Positions 50,503 through 59,981 are shown, counted from the first letter of the stretch. The stretch is DNA of 64,000 bases from Paraprevotella clara YIT 11840 (GCF_000233955.1 NZ_JH376579.1:62001-126000), one strand, 5' to 3'. The notes: generated by a model from the letters alone, not told the origin. Numbers and translations: made by a program.

Positions 50503-52731
50503 TTATTCTCCCCTCTGTTCGTCATTGCGCGGACGACGTTCGCGACGCTCACCTCTTTCGGGACGCTCGCGACGGGCAGGACGCTCTACGTAACCTTCCG
50601 GCTTTTCGAGCAACACGCGACGAGACAACTTGAATTTGCCTGTCTTCTGGTCGATATCCACCAGTTTCACCTGAATGTGGTCACCTTCTTTCAGACCGGC
50701 TTCTTCCACCGTTTCCAAACGCTTCCAGTCGATTTCGGAAATATGAAGCAAACCGTCGCGACCCGGCATGAATTCCACGAATGCACCGTAAGGCATCACG
50801 CTGCGAATCACACCGTCATACACCTCACCGACTTCGGGCACAGCCACGATAGACTTGATTTTACCCAAAGCTGCGTCTATCACGTCCTTATTTGCGCCGC
50901 TCACTTGTACGACACCTACGCCGTCTGTCTCCTCGATGGTAATGACAGCACCGGTTTCCTCTTGAATACCCTGGATAATCTTTCCGCCCGGGCCGATGAC
51001 AGCACCGATGAACTCTTTCGGTATCGTAATCTGAACGATACGAGGAACGTGCGGCTTCAACTCGGCACGAGGAGCCGGCATACATTCGGTCAGCTTGCCC
51101 AAGATGTGTTCACGTCCGGCTTTCGCCTGCATCAACGCCTTCTCCAGAATCTCATAACTCAAACCGTCGCACTTGATATCCATCTGAGTGGCAGTCAGAC
51201 CATCGATTGTACCGGTCGTCTTGAAATCCATATCGCCCAAATGGTCTTCGTCACCTAAGATGTCGGACAACACGGCGTATTTCTCTTCACCCGGGTTTTT
51301 AATCAGCCCCATGGCAATACCGCTGACAGGCTTCTTCATCGGCACACCGGCATCCATCAGTGCCAACGTTCCGGCACAAACCGTAGCCATGGAAGAAGAA
51401 CCGTTGGATTCCAGAATATCGGAAACGACGCGCACCGTATAGGGGAAGTCTGTGGGAATCTGGCCTTTCAGACCGCGCCATGCCAAATGGCCGTGACCTA
51501 TTTCACGACGGCCCACGCCGCGTTGTGCCTTAGCCTCTCCCGTGGAGAACGGCGGGAAGTTATAATGCAACAAGAAACGCATCTTGCTTTGGTCGAGCAC
51601 TTCGTCGATAATCTTCTCGTCCAACTTCGTACCGAGCGTACAGGTAGAGAGCGACTGAGTCTCGCCACGCGTAAAGATGGCCGATCCATGAGGACCGGGC
51701 AGCGGGCTTACTTCGCACCAGATGGGACGGATGTCCGTAGTGGCACGCCCGTCGAGACGCTTGCCTTCGTCCAACACGCAACGACGCATGGCATCGCGCT
51801 CCACATCGTGGTAGTAACGGTCGATCAACGCATTCTTTTCTGCCAGTTCGTCTTCCGACAAATCGGCGTGTGCTTCAGCATACGACAGTTTGAAGTTTTC
51901 GCGGATCTCCATGAAAGCATCCTCACGCGCATGCTTGTCGCGGTTGCCTTCCTGAGCGATACGGTAAGCCGCATCGTAACAAGCTTTCTTCACTTCTTCG
52001 CGCAAGTCTTCATCGTTCACCTCATGGCAATACTCCCGCTTCACTTCCTTACCGGCTTCTTTCTCCAACTCTTTCTGGAGACGGCACATCGGTTTGATGG
52101 CCTCATGAGCCACCTTCAGAGCGTTGAGCAAATCCTGTTCGGTCACTTCCTTCATCTCGCCTTCCACCATCATGATGTTCTCTTCCGTAGCGCCCACCAT
52201 GATGTCCATGTCGGCCTGCTCCAACTGGGCGAAAGTGGGATTGACCACATATTCGCCATTCACACGGGCTACGCGCACCTCGGAAATCGGGCCTTCAAAC
52301 GGTATATCGGAAACTGCCAATGCAGCGGATGCGGCAAAACCGGCCAATGCATCCGGCATGTCCACGCCATCGGCAGAATACAAAATCACATTCACATAAA
52401 CTTCTGCGTGATAGTTGCTGGGGAACAAGGGGCGCAACGCGCGGTCCACCAGACGGCAGGTCAGAATCTCATAGTCAGACGCTTTACCCTCACGCTTGGT
52501 AAAACCTCCGGGGAAACGGCCGGCAGCGGCGAATTTCTCTCTATACTCCACCTGCAAAGGCATAAAATCTGTTCCGGGAACGGCATCTTTGGCGGCACAG
52601 ACAGTGGCCAAGAGCATCGTGTTGCCCATCGTGAGCATAACGGCTCCATCGGCTTGTTTGGCCAATTTCCCGGTCTCGATGCTGATGGTTCTTCCATCAG
52701 GCAATTCGACTGTTTTCTTAATTACGTTCAT
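50503..52731 (-). CDS. pnp: Polyribonucleotide nucleotidyltransferase (PNPase)
   Basis: Phosphorolytic 3'-5' exoribonuclease of mRNA decay. The 742 residues have two RNase PH-like domains, with [21 protein letters not shown]-type residues ([15 protein letters not shown]) near 75, the catalytic-core [19 protein letters not shown]-like segment near 500, a KH domain ([21 protein letters not shown] near 590) and an S1 domain ([20 protein letters not shown] near 640). The tail is rich in Arg, Glu and Pro. A -7 box lies 34 bases upstream. Confidence 0.98.
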   Translation of the reverse strand: MNVIKKTVELPDGRTISIETGKLAKQADGAVMLTMGNTMLLATVCAAKDAVPGTDFMPLQVEYREKFAAAGRFPGGFTKREGKASDYEILTCRLVDRALRPLFPSNYHAEVYVNVILYSADGVDMPDALAGFAASAALAVSDIPFEGPISEVRVARVNGEYVVNPTFAQLEQADMDIMVGATEENIMMVEGEMKEVTEQDLLNALKVAHEAIKPMCRLQKELEKEAGKEVKREYCHEVNDEDLREEVKKACYDAAYRIAQEGNRDKHAREDAFMEIRENFKLSYAEAHADLSEDELAEKNALIDRYYHDVERDAMRRCVLDEGKRLDGRATTDIRPIWCEVSPLPGPHGSAIFTRGETQSLSTCTLGTKLDEKIIDEVLDQSKMRFLLHYNFPPFSTGEAKAQRGVGRREIGHGHLAWRGLKGQIPTDFPYTVRVVSDILESNGSSSMATVCAGTLALMDAGVPMKKPVSGIAMGLIKNPGEEKYAVLSDILGDEDHLGDMDFKTTGTIDGLTATQMDIKCDGLSYEILEKALMQAKAGREHILGKLTECMPAPRAELKPHVPRIVQITIPKEFIGAVIGPGGKIIQGIQEETGAVITIEETDGVGVVQVSGANKDVIDAALGKIKSIVAVPEVGEVYDGVIRSVMPYGAFVEFMPGRDGLLHISEIDWKRLETVEEAGLKEGDHIQVKLVDIDQKTGKFKLSRRVLLEKPEGYVERPARRERPERGERRERRPRNDEQRGE

Positions 52732-52765
52732 TTGGTTTCTTAAAATGTTTCATCAATAAATCGGG

Positions 52766-52773
52766 CAAATGTA
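52766..52773 (-). promoter_or_regulatory. Candidate -7 box for pnp
   Basis: TACATTTG on the minus strand, 34 bases before the pnp ATG at 52731. No clear -33 element. Confidence 0.4.
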
Positions 52774-52879
52774 CGCATAAATATTGATAAATCAGATTTT
52801 AACCCTATAAAAAATCGCACAATCCGTCTTTTTTATGAAAAAACTATGGTTTATTCCTCCGGTGAAAGCTGAAAGCCCT

Positions 52880-52887
52880 TATCTTTG
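52880..52887 (+). promoter_or_regulatory. Candidate -7 box for the thioredoxin-fold lipoprotein
   Basis: TATCTTTG, 29 bases before the ATG at 52917. The -33 position lacks TTTG. Confidence 0.45.
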
Positions 52888-52916
52888 TAAACAGTTTGTA
52901 AACACATGATGCCGAG

Positions 52917-54074
52917 ATGAAAAAAATGATATGTGCCATGGCCGCCCTCACGATGCTGGCCACGGCTTGTAAGGACAAGGGAGAGCAGTTTGAAATCAAC
53001 GGACGGATTGCCGAGGCCGACGGCAAGACGCTCTACTTCGAAGCCGTCACCTTGAACGGGATAGAAGCACTCGACTCTACCCGTCTGGACGAAGACGGCC
53101 AATTCTGCTTTCAGGGCATGCGTCCGTTCAATCCGGAATTTTACCGCCTGCGTATCGACCGGCAGATCGTCAACTTGTCCGTAGACTCTACGGAGACCAT
53201 ACACGTGGAAGCCGAACTTCCCGACATGGGCACCGACTATGAAGTGGAAGGTTCCGGGAATTGCCAGACCCTTAAAGAAATCAACAACAAACTTATCGCC
53301 TTACAACAAACCATTAAGGACATCGCGAACGACAAAGCCCTGACGTTGGGGGAACAGGAACGCCTCGTACATGAAAAAATAAACCTTTATAAGAATGAGA
53401 TGAAGATGCACTATATCATGGAAAATCCGGCCTCTGCTCCAGCCTATTTCGCCCTGTTCCAGACCGTAAACGGAAGCCTCATCTTCAATCCGATAAGCAA
53501 TCCGGACGATATCAAGTTCGTGGGAGCCGTGGCCACGGCATGGGATGCGAACTATCCGGGCACCAGCCGCACGGAAAACTTGCATAACATTGCCATACAA
53601 GGTATGAAGAACACCAAACGCCCCACTCCCGTATCATTGGAAGACATCGACCCGGGCAAGATATCCGCAGCCGGTATCATCGACATAGAATTGCCGGACA
53701 TACACGGCAAAAACCGCAAGCTTTCCGACATCAGAAACAAGGTCGTACTGCTGGACTTCACAGCCTACTCCCTTCCTTCTTCACAAGAACGTATCATGCA
53801 GATGAGGGGATTGTATGACAAGTATTCCTCTTTGGGCTTCGACATTTACCAGGTATCCATCGACCCTGATGAACATTATTGGAAAACGGCATGCGAACAT
53901 CTGCCCTGGACTTGCGTCTATGAGAGCCGCGGAGAAGCCTCCGGCTATTTGGGTTCTTATCTCGTACGCCGCCTTCCTACCTACTTCCTCATCAACCGCC
54001 ACGGCGACCTTGTGGCGCGGGACGAGCAAATAGACGATCTGGAAAAGGCCATACGTGAACTATGCGGCAAATAG
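52917..54074 (+). CDS. Thioredoxin-fold lipoprotein (TlpA/DUF4369 type) lacking the CXXC site
   Basis: Envelope lipoprotein of 385 residues with signal peptide and lipobox LATAC (Cys18). Residues about 25-125 match the DUF4369 N-terminal domain (FEINGRIAEADGKTLYFEAV), 130-250 are helical, and 255-385 form a thioredoxin/AhpC-like domain (IELPDIHGKNRKLSDIRNKV, VVLLDFTAYSLPSSQERIMQ, LPTYFLINRHGDLVARD). Where redox-active members have W-C-x-x-C the sequence reads AYSLPSSQ, so both cysteines are gone and disulfide chemistry is unlikely. It may act as a binding or chaperone-like protein. Monocistronic. Confidence 0.85.
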   Translation: MKKMICAMAALTMLATACKDKGEQFEINGRIAEADGKTLYFEAVTLNGIEALDSTRLDEDGQFCFQGMRPFNPEFYRLRIDRQIVNLSVDSTETIHVEAELPDMGTDYEVEGSGNCQTLKEINNKLIALQQTIKDIANDKALTLGEQERLVHEKINLYKNEMKMHYIMENPASAPAYFALFQTVNGSLIFNPISNPDDIKFVGAVATAWDANYPGTSRTENLHNIAIQGMKNTKRPTPVSLEDIDPGKISAAGIIDIELPDIHGKNRKLSDIRNKVVLLDFTAYSLPSSQERIMQMRGLYDKYSSLGFDIYQVSIDPDEHYWKTACEHLPWTCVYESRGEASGYLGSYLVRRLPTYFLINRHGDLVARDEQIDDLEKAIRELCGK

Positions 54075-54112
54075 TTGAATAAAAGACATAAAACAGAAAA
54101 AATGCAAAAATC

Positions 54113-54143
54113 TTTGTGATTCAGAATTTAAAGCTTAACTTTG
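54113..54143 (+). promoter_or_regulatory. Consensus promoter upstream of greA
   Basis: TTTG (54113-54116) and TAACTTTG (54136-54143) with exactly 19 bases between, a perfect Bacteroidota promoter. Transcription would begin near 54150, about 105 bases before the greA ATG. Confidence 0.8.
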
Positions 54144-54174
54144 CATCGAATCATTAAAGGAAAAGGCAAAAGGG

Positions 54175-54209
54175 TTCCGGCTGATTAAAGCCGGAATTCT
54201 TTTGTTTTT
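54175..54209 (+). terminator. Terminator inside the greA leader
   Basis: TTCCGGCT (54175-54182) pairs perfectly with AGCCGGAA (54189-54196), followed by TTCTTTTGTTTTT. It lies between the promoter and the greA start, so many transcripts should end after about 55-60 bases. Confidence 0.75.
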
Positions 54210-54254
54210 ATCTTTTCAAGTAAAAACGCATAAATATAATTAGGAGGAATAATT

Positions 54255-54722
54255 ATGGCTTATATGTCACAAGAGGGCTACGACAAACTGGTGGCCCAAC
54301 TCAAAGAAATGGAAACCATAGAACGTCCGGCAGCCTCGGCAGCCATCGCAGAGGCGCGTGACAAAGGTGATCTGAGCGAAAACTCGGAATATGATGCAGC
54401 CAAAGAGCACCAGGCGATGCTGGAAATGAAAATCAACCAGTTGAAGGCTGTCATCGGCGATGCCAAAATCATCGACACTTCGAAACTGAAAGCCGACACG
54501 GTACAGATTCTGTCCAAAGTGGAGATGAGAAATGTAAAAAACAACATGAAGATGGCGTACACCATCGTTTCTGAAACGGAAGCTAACCTGAAAGAAGGTA
54601 AAATCTCGGTTCAGACTCCTATTGCACAGGGATTGTTGGGTAAAAAGGTCGGCGATGTGGCAGAAATCAAAATCCCGCACGGCACCGTACAACTGGAAAT
54701 CACGAACATCTCATTTGAATAA
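54255..54722 (+). CDS. greA: Transcription elongation factor GreA
   Basis: Rescues backtracked RNA polymerase by stimulating transcript cleavage. The 155 residues have the N-terminal coiled coil with the two acidic tip residues (ARDKGDLSENSEYDAAKEHQ near 35-52) and the C-terminal FKBP-like domain (PIAQGLLGKKVGDVAEIKIP near 126). A strong AGGAGG ribosome-binding sequence 8 bases before the ATG is unusual for Bacteroidota. It is followed after 5 bases by the HIT gene. Leader structure suggests attenuation. Confidence 0.97.
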   Translation: MAYMSQEGYDKLVAQLKEMETIERPAASAAIAEARDKGDLSENSEYDAAKEHQAMLEMKINQLKAVIGDAKIIDTSKLKADTVQILSKVEMRNVKNNMKMAYTIVSETEANLKEGKISVQTPIAQGLLGKKVGDVAEIKIPHGTVQLEITNISFE

Positions 54723-54727
54723 TCGCC

Positions 54728-55135
54728 ATGGCTACCATCTTCAGTAAAATCGTAGCCGGAGAGATTCCGAGCTATAAATGTGCGGAGAACGACCGTTTCT
54801 ATGCTTTCCTCGACATCAATCCGTTGGTGAAAGGTCATACCTTGGTCATTCCCAAACGCGAAGTGGATTACATCTTCGACCTGTCAGACGAAGAAATCGG
54901 TGCGATACAAGTTTTTGCCAAGCACGTAGCAGCAGCTATCAAAAAGGCTTTTCCTTGCATCAAAGTAGGACTGGCCGTTTTAGGACTGGAAGTACCCCAT
55001 GCGCACATCCACTTGATTCCCATGCAGAACGAGAAGGACATGCTTTTCAGCAACCCTAAACTGACGTTCACGGATGAGGAATTCAAGGCTATTGCCAAAG
55101 CTATCTCGGATAACTGCACGGCAGACATTCGATAA
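54728..55135 (+). CDS. HIT family nucleotide-binding protein
   Basis: Histidine-triad protein hydrolysing nucleoside phosphoramidates or dinucleoside polyphosphates; exact substrate uncertain. The 135 residues contain MATIFSKIVAGEIPSYK at the start, the substrate-contact segment PLVKGHTLVIPKREV near 32-46 and the triad PHAHIHLIP near 90-98. It is co-transcribed with greA and ends at a terminator. Confidence 0.94.
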   Translation: MATIFSKIVAGEIPSYKCAENDRFYAFLDINPLVKGHTLVIPKREVDYIFDLSDEEIGAIQVFAKHVAAAIKKAFPCIKVGLAVLGLEVPHAHIHLIPMQNEKDMLFSNPKLTFTDEEFKAIAKAISDNCTADIR

Positions 55136-55156
55136 CACAAAACACACGACAAAATA

Positions 55157-55189
55157 AAGGCGCGGCTTTCCGAAGAAACCGCGCTTTTA
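55157..55189 (+). terminator. Terminator of the greA-HIT unit
   Basis: GCGCGG (55160-55165) pairs with CCGCGC (55179-55184), with further TTTC/GAAA pairing at the loop, followed by TTTTATT. Confidence 0.8.
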
Positions 55190-55212
55190 TTATACCTTAT
55201 ATAATAAGAAGA

Positions 55213-56298
55213 CTAAATAAACTCTTCTCCTAACTTCATCTGGGCATCTGTCATCATCCGCCTTAATGCCGCACTGTCATCCTTGGGACAGATCATCAGC
55301 ACATCGCCTTTTTCTGCCACGACAAAGCCTTTCAACCCGTCGATTACCGCTATCCTTCCCTTAGGCAAACAAATGACATTCCCCTCACTATTATACAGCA
55401 AGGCTTCGGTATTGAGCAATACATTATCCTGCCGGTCGTGCTGCGTATCATTGTGGAGAGAGCACCATGAACCCAAATCCGCCCATCCGAAGTCGCACAC
55501 CTGCACATAGACATTCTCGCTCTTTTCCAGGATACTATAATCCAACGACAAGTTCGGCAAGGTATCGAAATGAGCCGGCACCCGGCAGAAGTCATCTTCG
55601 TCGATGGCATCGATAGCCTCCGTCAGGCTGTCCCTATAGTCCGGCACCAAGTCATGAATCGCCTTCATCATGGTACGCACGTTATACAGGTATAAGCCCG
55701 TATTCCAGTAAAACTCCCCGCTTTCCATGAATACACGGGCAAAATCCAACGCAGGCTTCTCCGTAAAGGACTTCACACGAGCAAACGCCCCCTCCTCCAT
55801 ATTCTCATGGGCTTGGATATACCCGTACCCGGTATCGGGACGGGTCGGCTTTACCCCCATGGTCAGCAGACAATCCGAATGCCCCACGAAGTCCAATCCT
55901 TTCAGCACGTCGTTATCGAAGTTATTCTCCTCCAGAATCAACTGGTCGGCGGGAGAGACTATCACATTACCGTGCGGACAAAGGTGGCTGATACATGTCG
56001 TAGCCCACGCTACGCTGGGCAGCGTGTTCCGCCGGATAGGTTCTTTCAATATTCTGTCTTGTGCCACATCCGGCAACTGTTCTCTCACCAAATCCGCATA
56101 ATGCTCGTTGGTCACGATAAAAATATGCTTGGCATCGATAATCTTGCGAAAACGGTCATAGGTCTGTTGCAATAAAGTACGCCCCGTTCCGAACCAGTCG
56201 AGAAACTGTTTAGGCAACTCTTTACGACTTACAGGCCACAAACGACTGCCGATGCCGCCGGCCAATATCACACAATAATTCACGTCTTTTGCTTCCAT
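55213..56298 (-). CDS. manC: Mannose-1-phosphate guanylyltransferase
   Basis: Makes GDP-mannose from GTP and mannose-1-phosphate for glycans and GDP-fucose. The 361 residues start with the nucleotide-binding motif ILAGGIGSRLWPVSRKELPKQF near 10-31 and include the SPADQLI segment near 110, VKPTRPDTGYGYI near 150 and FTEKP near 180, all standard. The isomerase domain of bifunctional enzymes is absent. The family in Bacteroidota is mostly this short form. Convergent with the HIT gene. Confidence 0.95.
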   Translation of the reverse strand: MEAKDVNYCVILAGGIGSRLWPVSRKELPKQFLDWFGTGRTLLQQTYDRFRKIIDAKHIFIVTNEHYADLVREQLPDVAQDRILKEPIRRNTLPSVAWATTCISHLCPHGNVIVSPADQLILEENNFDNDVLKGLDFVGHSDCLLTMGVKPTRPDTGYGYIQAHENMEEGAFARVKSFTEKPALDFARVFMESGEFYWNTGLYLYNVRTMMKAIHDLVPDYRDSLTEAIDAIDEDDFCRVPAHFDTLPNLSLDYSILEKSENVYVQVCDFGWADLGSWCSLHNDTQHDRQDNVLLNTEALLYNSEGNVICLPKGRIAVIDGLKGFVVAEKGDVLMICPKDDSAALRRMMTDAQMKLGEEFI

Positions 56299-56388
56299 AA
56301 TTCAAAGGCTGGTATAAACTGTCGCTAAGTTAACCCTTTTCACGAACAAACTCGAAAAAGGAATTTTAAAATCACTTAAATACACAGT

Positions 56389-57063
56389 TTATTCCACAAA
56401 CTTAACCTTCTCCGCGTCTCTCGGTTTGGCAGCGGGAGACTCGTCAGGATAACCCACGGCAATGGCATACAGCAGAACATAATCTTCCGGGAGTTGCAAA
56501 CGTTCCAGATAAGAGGCAGCCTCCTGATTACCTGTCATGAAAGCGATCGGACCGCCAAGACAACAAGTGCCGAGCCCCAAAGACTGTGCCGCCAACACCA
56601 TGTTTTCACCTAAAAGCCCGCAGTCCAACTGGCCGCTTCCGTCCTTCGGGGATGCGATGAATATTACGGCCGGAGCATTCCGAAACATATTCTTGAAACC
56701 GGGCTCTTCGGCCGCCTTCGGATTGGCTTTTTTGAAAACCTCCGTGATTCCATTGATATAATCGGCATTGTCCACCACACGCACCTGCCAAGGCTGACGG
56801 TTCATCCCGCTGGGCGCATTGATACCGCAATTCACAATGGTCTCCAGTTTCTCGCGTTCCACCGGTTGGTCTTTGTACTTACGAATACTGCGCCGGGACA
56901 TTATGGCTTCGACCACCGCATTCCCTTGCTCTGCATCCACGCTATCGGACATGACCGTCTCCGTCTTTCCACCCGAAGATGTACAAGAACCCCACAGGGT
57001 CAGCCCCAACCCGAATGTGCCGCACAAGCACATACCGAAAGCAAAATTCTTCAATGTATTCAT
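56389..57063 (-). CDS. Nitroreductase family protein carried as a lipoprotein
   Basis: FMN-dependent oxidoreductase of the nitroreductase fold. The 224 residues are preceded by an export signal: MNTLKNFAFGMCLCGTFGLG then LWGSC (Cys27), a lipobox, so the enzyme is probably attached in the envelope rather than cytoplasmic. The nitroreductase domain covers about 48-210 with FMN contacts in RRSIRKYKDQP near 56, APSGMNRQPWQV near 87 and LGLGTCCLGGP near 165. Electron donor and substrate are unknown. Confidence 0.88.
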   Translation of the reverse strand: MNTLKNFAFGMCLCGTFGLGLTLWGSCTSSGGKTETVMSDSVDAEQGNAVVEAIMSRRSIRKYKDQPVEREKLETIVNCGINAPSGMNRQPWQVRVVDNADYINGITEVFKKANPKAAEEPGFKNMFRNAPAVIFIASPKDGSGQLDCGLLGENMVLAAQSLGLGTCCLGGPIAFMTGNQEAASYLERLQLPEDYVLLYAIAVGYPDESPAAKPRDAEKVKFVE

Positions 57064-57103
57064 ACGCTTCTTCTTTTGATAAATAATAAATAAGTAGTCT
57101 TCG

Positions 57104-57134
57104 CAAAACTAATAAAAAACGCCTTCAAAGCCAA
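57104..57134 (-). promoter_or_regulatory. Promoter of the lipoprotein nitroreductase
   Basis: On the minus strand TTG (57134-57132) and TAGTTTTG (57111-57104) with 20 bases between, 40 bases before the ATG at 57063. Confidence 0.55.
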
Positions 57135-57204
57135 CTTTTTCCTCATAATCTTCCGGTAAGAAGCCATAAATACTTTCAGCTATAAACTTTTATCCCCTCT
57201 TTAC

Positions 57205-57235
57205 TTGTTATTCTTGCAGATTCATCGTACTTTTA
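57205..57235 (+). promoter_or_regulatory. Candidate promoter of the GH30 glycosidase
   Basis: TTG (57205-57207) and TACTTTTA (57228-57235, one mismatch to TAnnTTTG) with 20 bases between, 31 bases before the ATG at 57267. Confidence 0.45.
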
Positions 57236-57266
57236 CCCCATCAACCTGATTTCAAATTCAAAACAG

Positions 57267-59810
57267 ATGAAGAACAGACTTTACACTTATCTGACCGGCT
57301 GGATATTCTTGTGGTTGCCGGCCCTGCTTTTGGCGCAAGCCATCGACGGTCCCACAGCACTTTTCCTCATGCACTCCAGTGGAAACCATGTGGCCAAAGA
57401 CGCCCAAGGAGGAGCGGTATTGGAAGCCGCCGATGCCCCGTCGCCCCAAAAACTTACATTCATCCCTGACGGTAACGGATATTATGCCTTGCAATCGGCC
57501 GACGGGCAAGGTTATCTGTCACTGACCGGACAATGGAACACGTCCTTCACAACCGACCCCTCATCGGCAAAAGCCTTGTATGCCATAGAGAACTCCGGAG
57601 AGTTCTTCGTCAAGCTGCGCTGCAAATACAACAACAACTATTTAGGAACGGACGGGACGACAGCGTCGTCAGCCGTGTATTCGGACAAAGACGGGACGGA
57701 CACCCGGCATCTGTGGTATCTTACGACCGACGTGCATCAGGCTCCGCCTGCCGACACCTCGGTCTACGTCATCAACCCGGCCGCCACCCGTCAACAGTTC
57801 GAGGGATGGGGCATCTCGCTCTGCTGGTGGGCCAACATGTGCGGGAAGTGGAGCGACGAGAAGATAGACGAACTTGTGGATTGGCTGGTCAGCCCGGACG
57901 GACTGGACTACCGTATTTTCCGCTACAACATCGGCGGGGGAGACGACCCGCAAAACCGGAACTGCACGCCGCACCACATGGGAAGCGGAAAAGGCCTGCG
58001 TGCGGAAATGGAAGGTTTCAAAGACAGTCCGGACGGTGAATACATTTGGAGCCGTGATGCCGCACAACGGAAAATCATGCTGAAAATCAAAGAGAAGCGT
58101 CCGGATGCCATATTCGAGGCCTTCAGCAATTCCTGCCCCTACTACATGACTTACAGCGGATGTTGTGCAGGCCATACCGATGCGTCTGCCGACAACTTGA
58201 AACCGGAATACTATGAAGCGTTCGCCCATTATCTGGTAGACGTGTGCCGACATTATAAAGAGGAATACGGTATAGAGTTCCGTACGCTTTCGCCTTTCAA
58301 CGAACCGATGACGAGTTATTGGGGAGCCAACGGAGGACAAGAGGGATGCCATTTCGACATTGCCTCGCAAGTGGCTTTCCTCAAAGTGTTGCACCCCATC
58401 CTGGAAGCCTCCGGCCTGAACACCGTCATCTCGGCCTCGGAAGAAACCGATGCCGCACAGTCGGTCAGGGACTTTGAAGGTTATCAGGCCGCCGGAGTGC
58501 TGCCCCTCGTCGGACAATGGAACACACACACCTACTCGGCCACCACGCAGGCACGCAGCCAAATCAGCGCCCTCTGCAAAGAACAGGGCATCCGTCTATG
58601 GATGAGCGAAGTAGGCAGCGGCGGAAGCGGTATTGCCGGAAACCTGAACCTGGCACAGAAACTGATGGACGACATACGTTACATTATGCCTGTGGCGTGG
58701 GTGGACTGGCAATACGTGGAGGAGGGCAACGACCAATGGTGTCTGGTGCAAGGCGACTTCACGAAACAGACTTACCACAAGGTGAAGAACTATTCCATCC
58801 GCCAACACTTCAGTAAATTCATCCGTCCGGGCTACACATTCCTCACGTCGTTGAACGGACAGACACTGGCAGCCCGCAACCCGGAAGGTGACAGCCTCAT
58901 CATAGTGGCCATCAATCCGAACGCCTTACCCGTCGTGCATCGTGCCGATTTAAGTTTTTACGAATCCATAAGCAGCGAACTGACGGCACTCCGCAGCTCG
59001 GAGACCGAGGATTTGTCCCCAACGGCCGATTACACACTCGAAGACCGCATACTGACCTACAAGCTCCCAGCTTACAGCATCGTCACGTTCGTCATCCCCG
59101 TGGAAGAAAGCGCGGATGCCGACAATGCCATACGCCCCGGACTTCCTTACTGGATATGCCCCCGTAACGCAGCCGACCAAGCCCTGCAAGCATCCGGCGG
59201 CAAGGTGACTCTGCAACCTCTGTCATACGCTCCGGAGCAAACTTGGAAACTGCAACCGGACGGAAACGGATATACCTTTACCAACGGCAACGGTGATATC
59301 CTGACCGAACACTCACCAGACTATGCGTTAGGATATGAACCTTCTCCCCAAGCCGGACAAACCTTTATCCTCACTCCCATCGACCGGCTCTTTTATAAAA
59401 TCATGACAGAAGACGGGTCGAAGGCTTTCGACTTGGAAGGAGAACATCATACGGCCGGCACCACAGTCGGTCTGTGGGAATACGGTTCCGCTCCGACTGC
59501 CTGCCACCGCCAATGGTTCTTTATGCGCCAACCGGATAGCGGGAGCCCAGATGCCGTTCCGGGCATCTCCTTTCCCGACGATACATCCCAGCCCCTTTTC
59601 CGTCTCACTTGCGAACCGGGGAACATACTCCGGGCAGACAAACTTTCGGATACCCCTTGCAGGCTCGGCATCTATACCCCTTCAGGAGGCTGCATTTACC
59701 AGACCTTACTTCAGGACGAGACCCTACGGGTTCCGCTCCATCCGGGCATCTACATCGTCAGTGGCATAAGCCGCTCTGCCCGCTTCCATCAAACGATTTT
59801 CATAAAATAA
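57267..59810 (+). CDS. Secreted GH30 family glycoside hydrolase with ricin-like domain and sorting-type tail
   Basis: Retaining glycosidase of family GH30; subfamily and substrate cannot be fixed by eye. The 847 residues have a signal peptide (1-25), a beta-trefoil-like N-terminal domain (about 28-155) and the TIM barrel with GH30 beta-side domain (about 165-610; QFEGWGISLCWWANM, YRIFRYNIGGGDD). The acid/base is Glu346 in FNEP and the nucleophile Glu448 in MSEVG. A ricin-like domain covers about 625-755 and the end resembles a T9SS-type tail (LHPGIYIVSG ... HQTIFIK). Probably surface or extracellular. Flanked by no susCD pair in this window. Confidence 0.88.
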   Translation: MKNRLYTYLTGWIFLWLPALLLAQAIDGPTALFLMHSSGNHVAKDAQGGAVLEAADAPSPQKLTFIPDGNGYYALQSADGQGYLSLTGQWNTSFTTDPSSAKALYAIENSGEFFVKLRCKYNNNYLGTDGTTASSAVYSDKDGTDTRHLWYLTTDVHQAPPADTSVYVINPAATRQQFEGWGISLCWWANMCGKWSDEKIDELVDWLVSPDGLDYRIFRYNIGGGDDPQNRNCTPHHMGSGKGLRAEMEGFKDSPDGEYIWSRDAAQRKIMLKIKEKRPDAIFEAFSNSCPYYMTYSGCCAGHTDASADNLKPEYYEAFAHYLVDVCRHYKEEYGIEFRTLSPFNEPMTSYWGANGGQEGCHFDIASQVAFLKVLHPILEASGLNTVISASEETDAAQSVRDFEGYQAAGVLPLVGQWNTHTYSATTQARSQISALCKEQGIRLWMSEVGSGGSGIAGNLNLAQKLMDDIRYIMPVAWVDWQYVEEGNDQWCLVQGDFTKQTYHKVKNYSIRQHFSKFIRPGYTFLTSLNGQTLAARNPEGDSLIIVAINPNALPVVHRADLSFYESISSELTALRSSETEDLSPTADYTLEDRILTYKLPAYSIVTFVIPVEESADADNAIRPGLPYWICPRNAADQALQASGGKVTLQPLSYAPEQTWKLQPDGNGYTFTNGNGDILTEHSPDYALGYEPSPQAGQTFILTPIDRLFYKIMTEDGSKAFDLEGEHHTAGTTVGLWEYGSAPTACHRQWFFMRQPDSGSPDAVPGISFPDDTSQPLFRLTCEPGNILRADKLSDTPCRLGIYTPSGGCIYQTLLQDETLRVPLHPGIYIVSGISRSARFHQTIFIK

Positions 59811-59841
59811 TGCCGGAATAAGAAAAAAATCCGGCTAAAGT

Positions 59842-59872
59842 TTTGCAAATATAAAAAAAACGCCTACCTTTG
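59842..59872 (+). promoter_or_regulatory. Consensus promoter of tRNA-Leu
   Basis: TTTG (59842-59845) and TACCTTTG (59865-59872) with exactly 19 bases between, 22 bases before the tRNA. Confidence 0.85.
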
Positions 59873-59894
59873 CACTCGCAATCGAGAGAGATGC

Positions 59895-59976
59895 GCCCAG
59901 ATGGCGGAATAGGTAGACGCGCTGGTCTCAAACACCAGTGGGGCAACCCATCCCGGTTCGATCCCGGGTCTGGGTA
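59895..59976 (+). tRNA. tRNA-Leu (anticodon CAA)
   Basis: An 82-base class II cloverleaf: acceptor GCCCAGA/TCTGGGT, anticodon stem CTGGT/ACCAG around loop CTCAAAC with anticodon CAA, a variable arm (GGGGCAACCCA region), T arm CCCGGTTCGATCCCGGG, discriminator A, no encoded CCA. Confidence 0.96.
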
Positions 59977-59981
59977 CAAGG

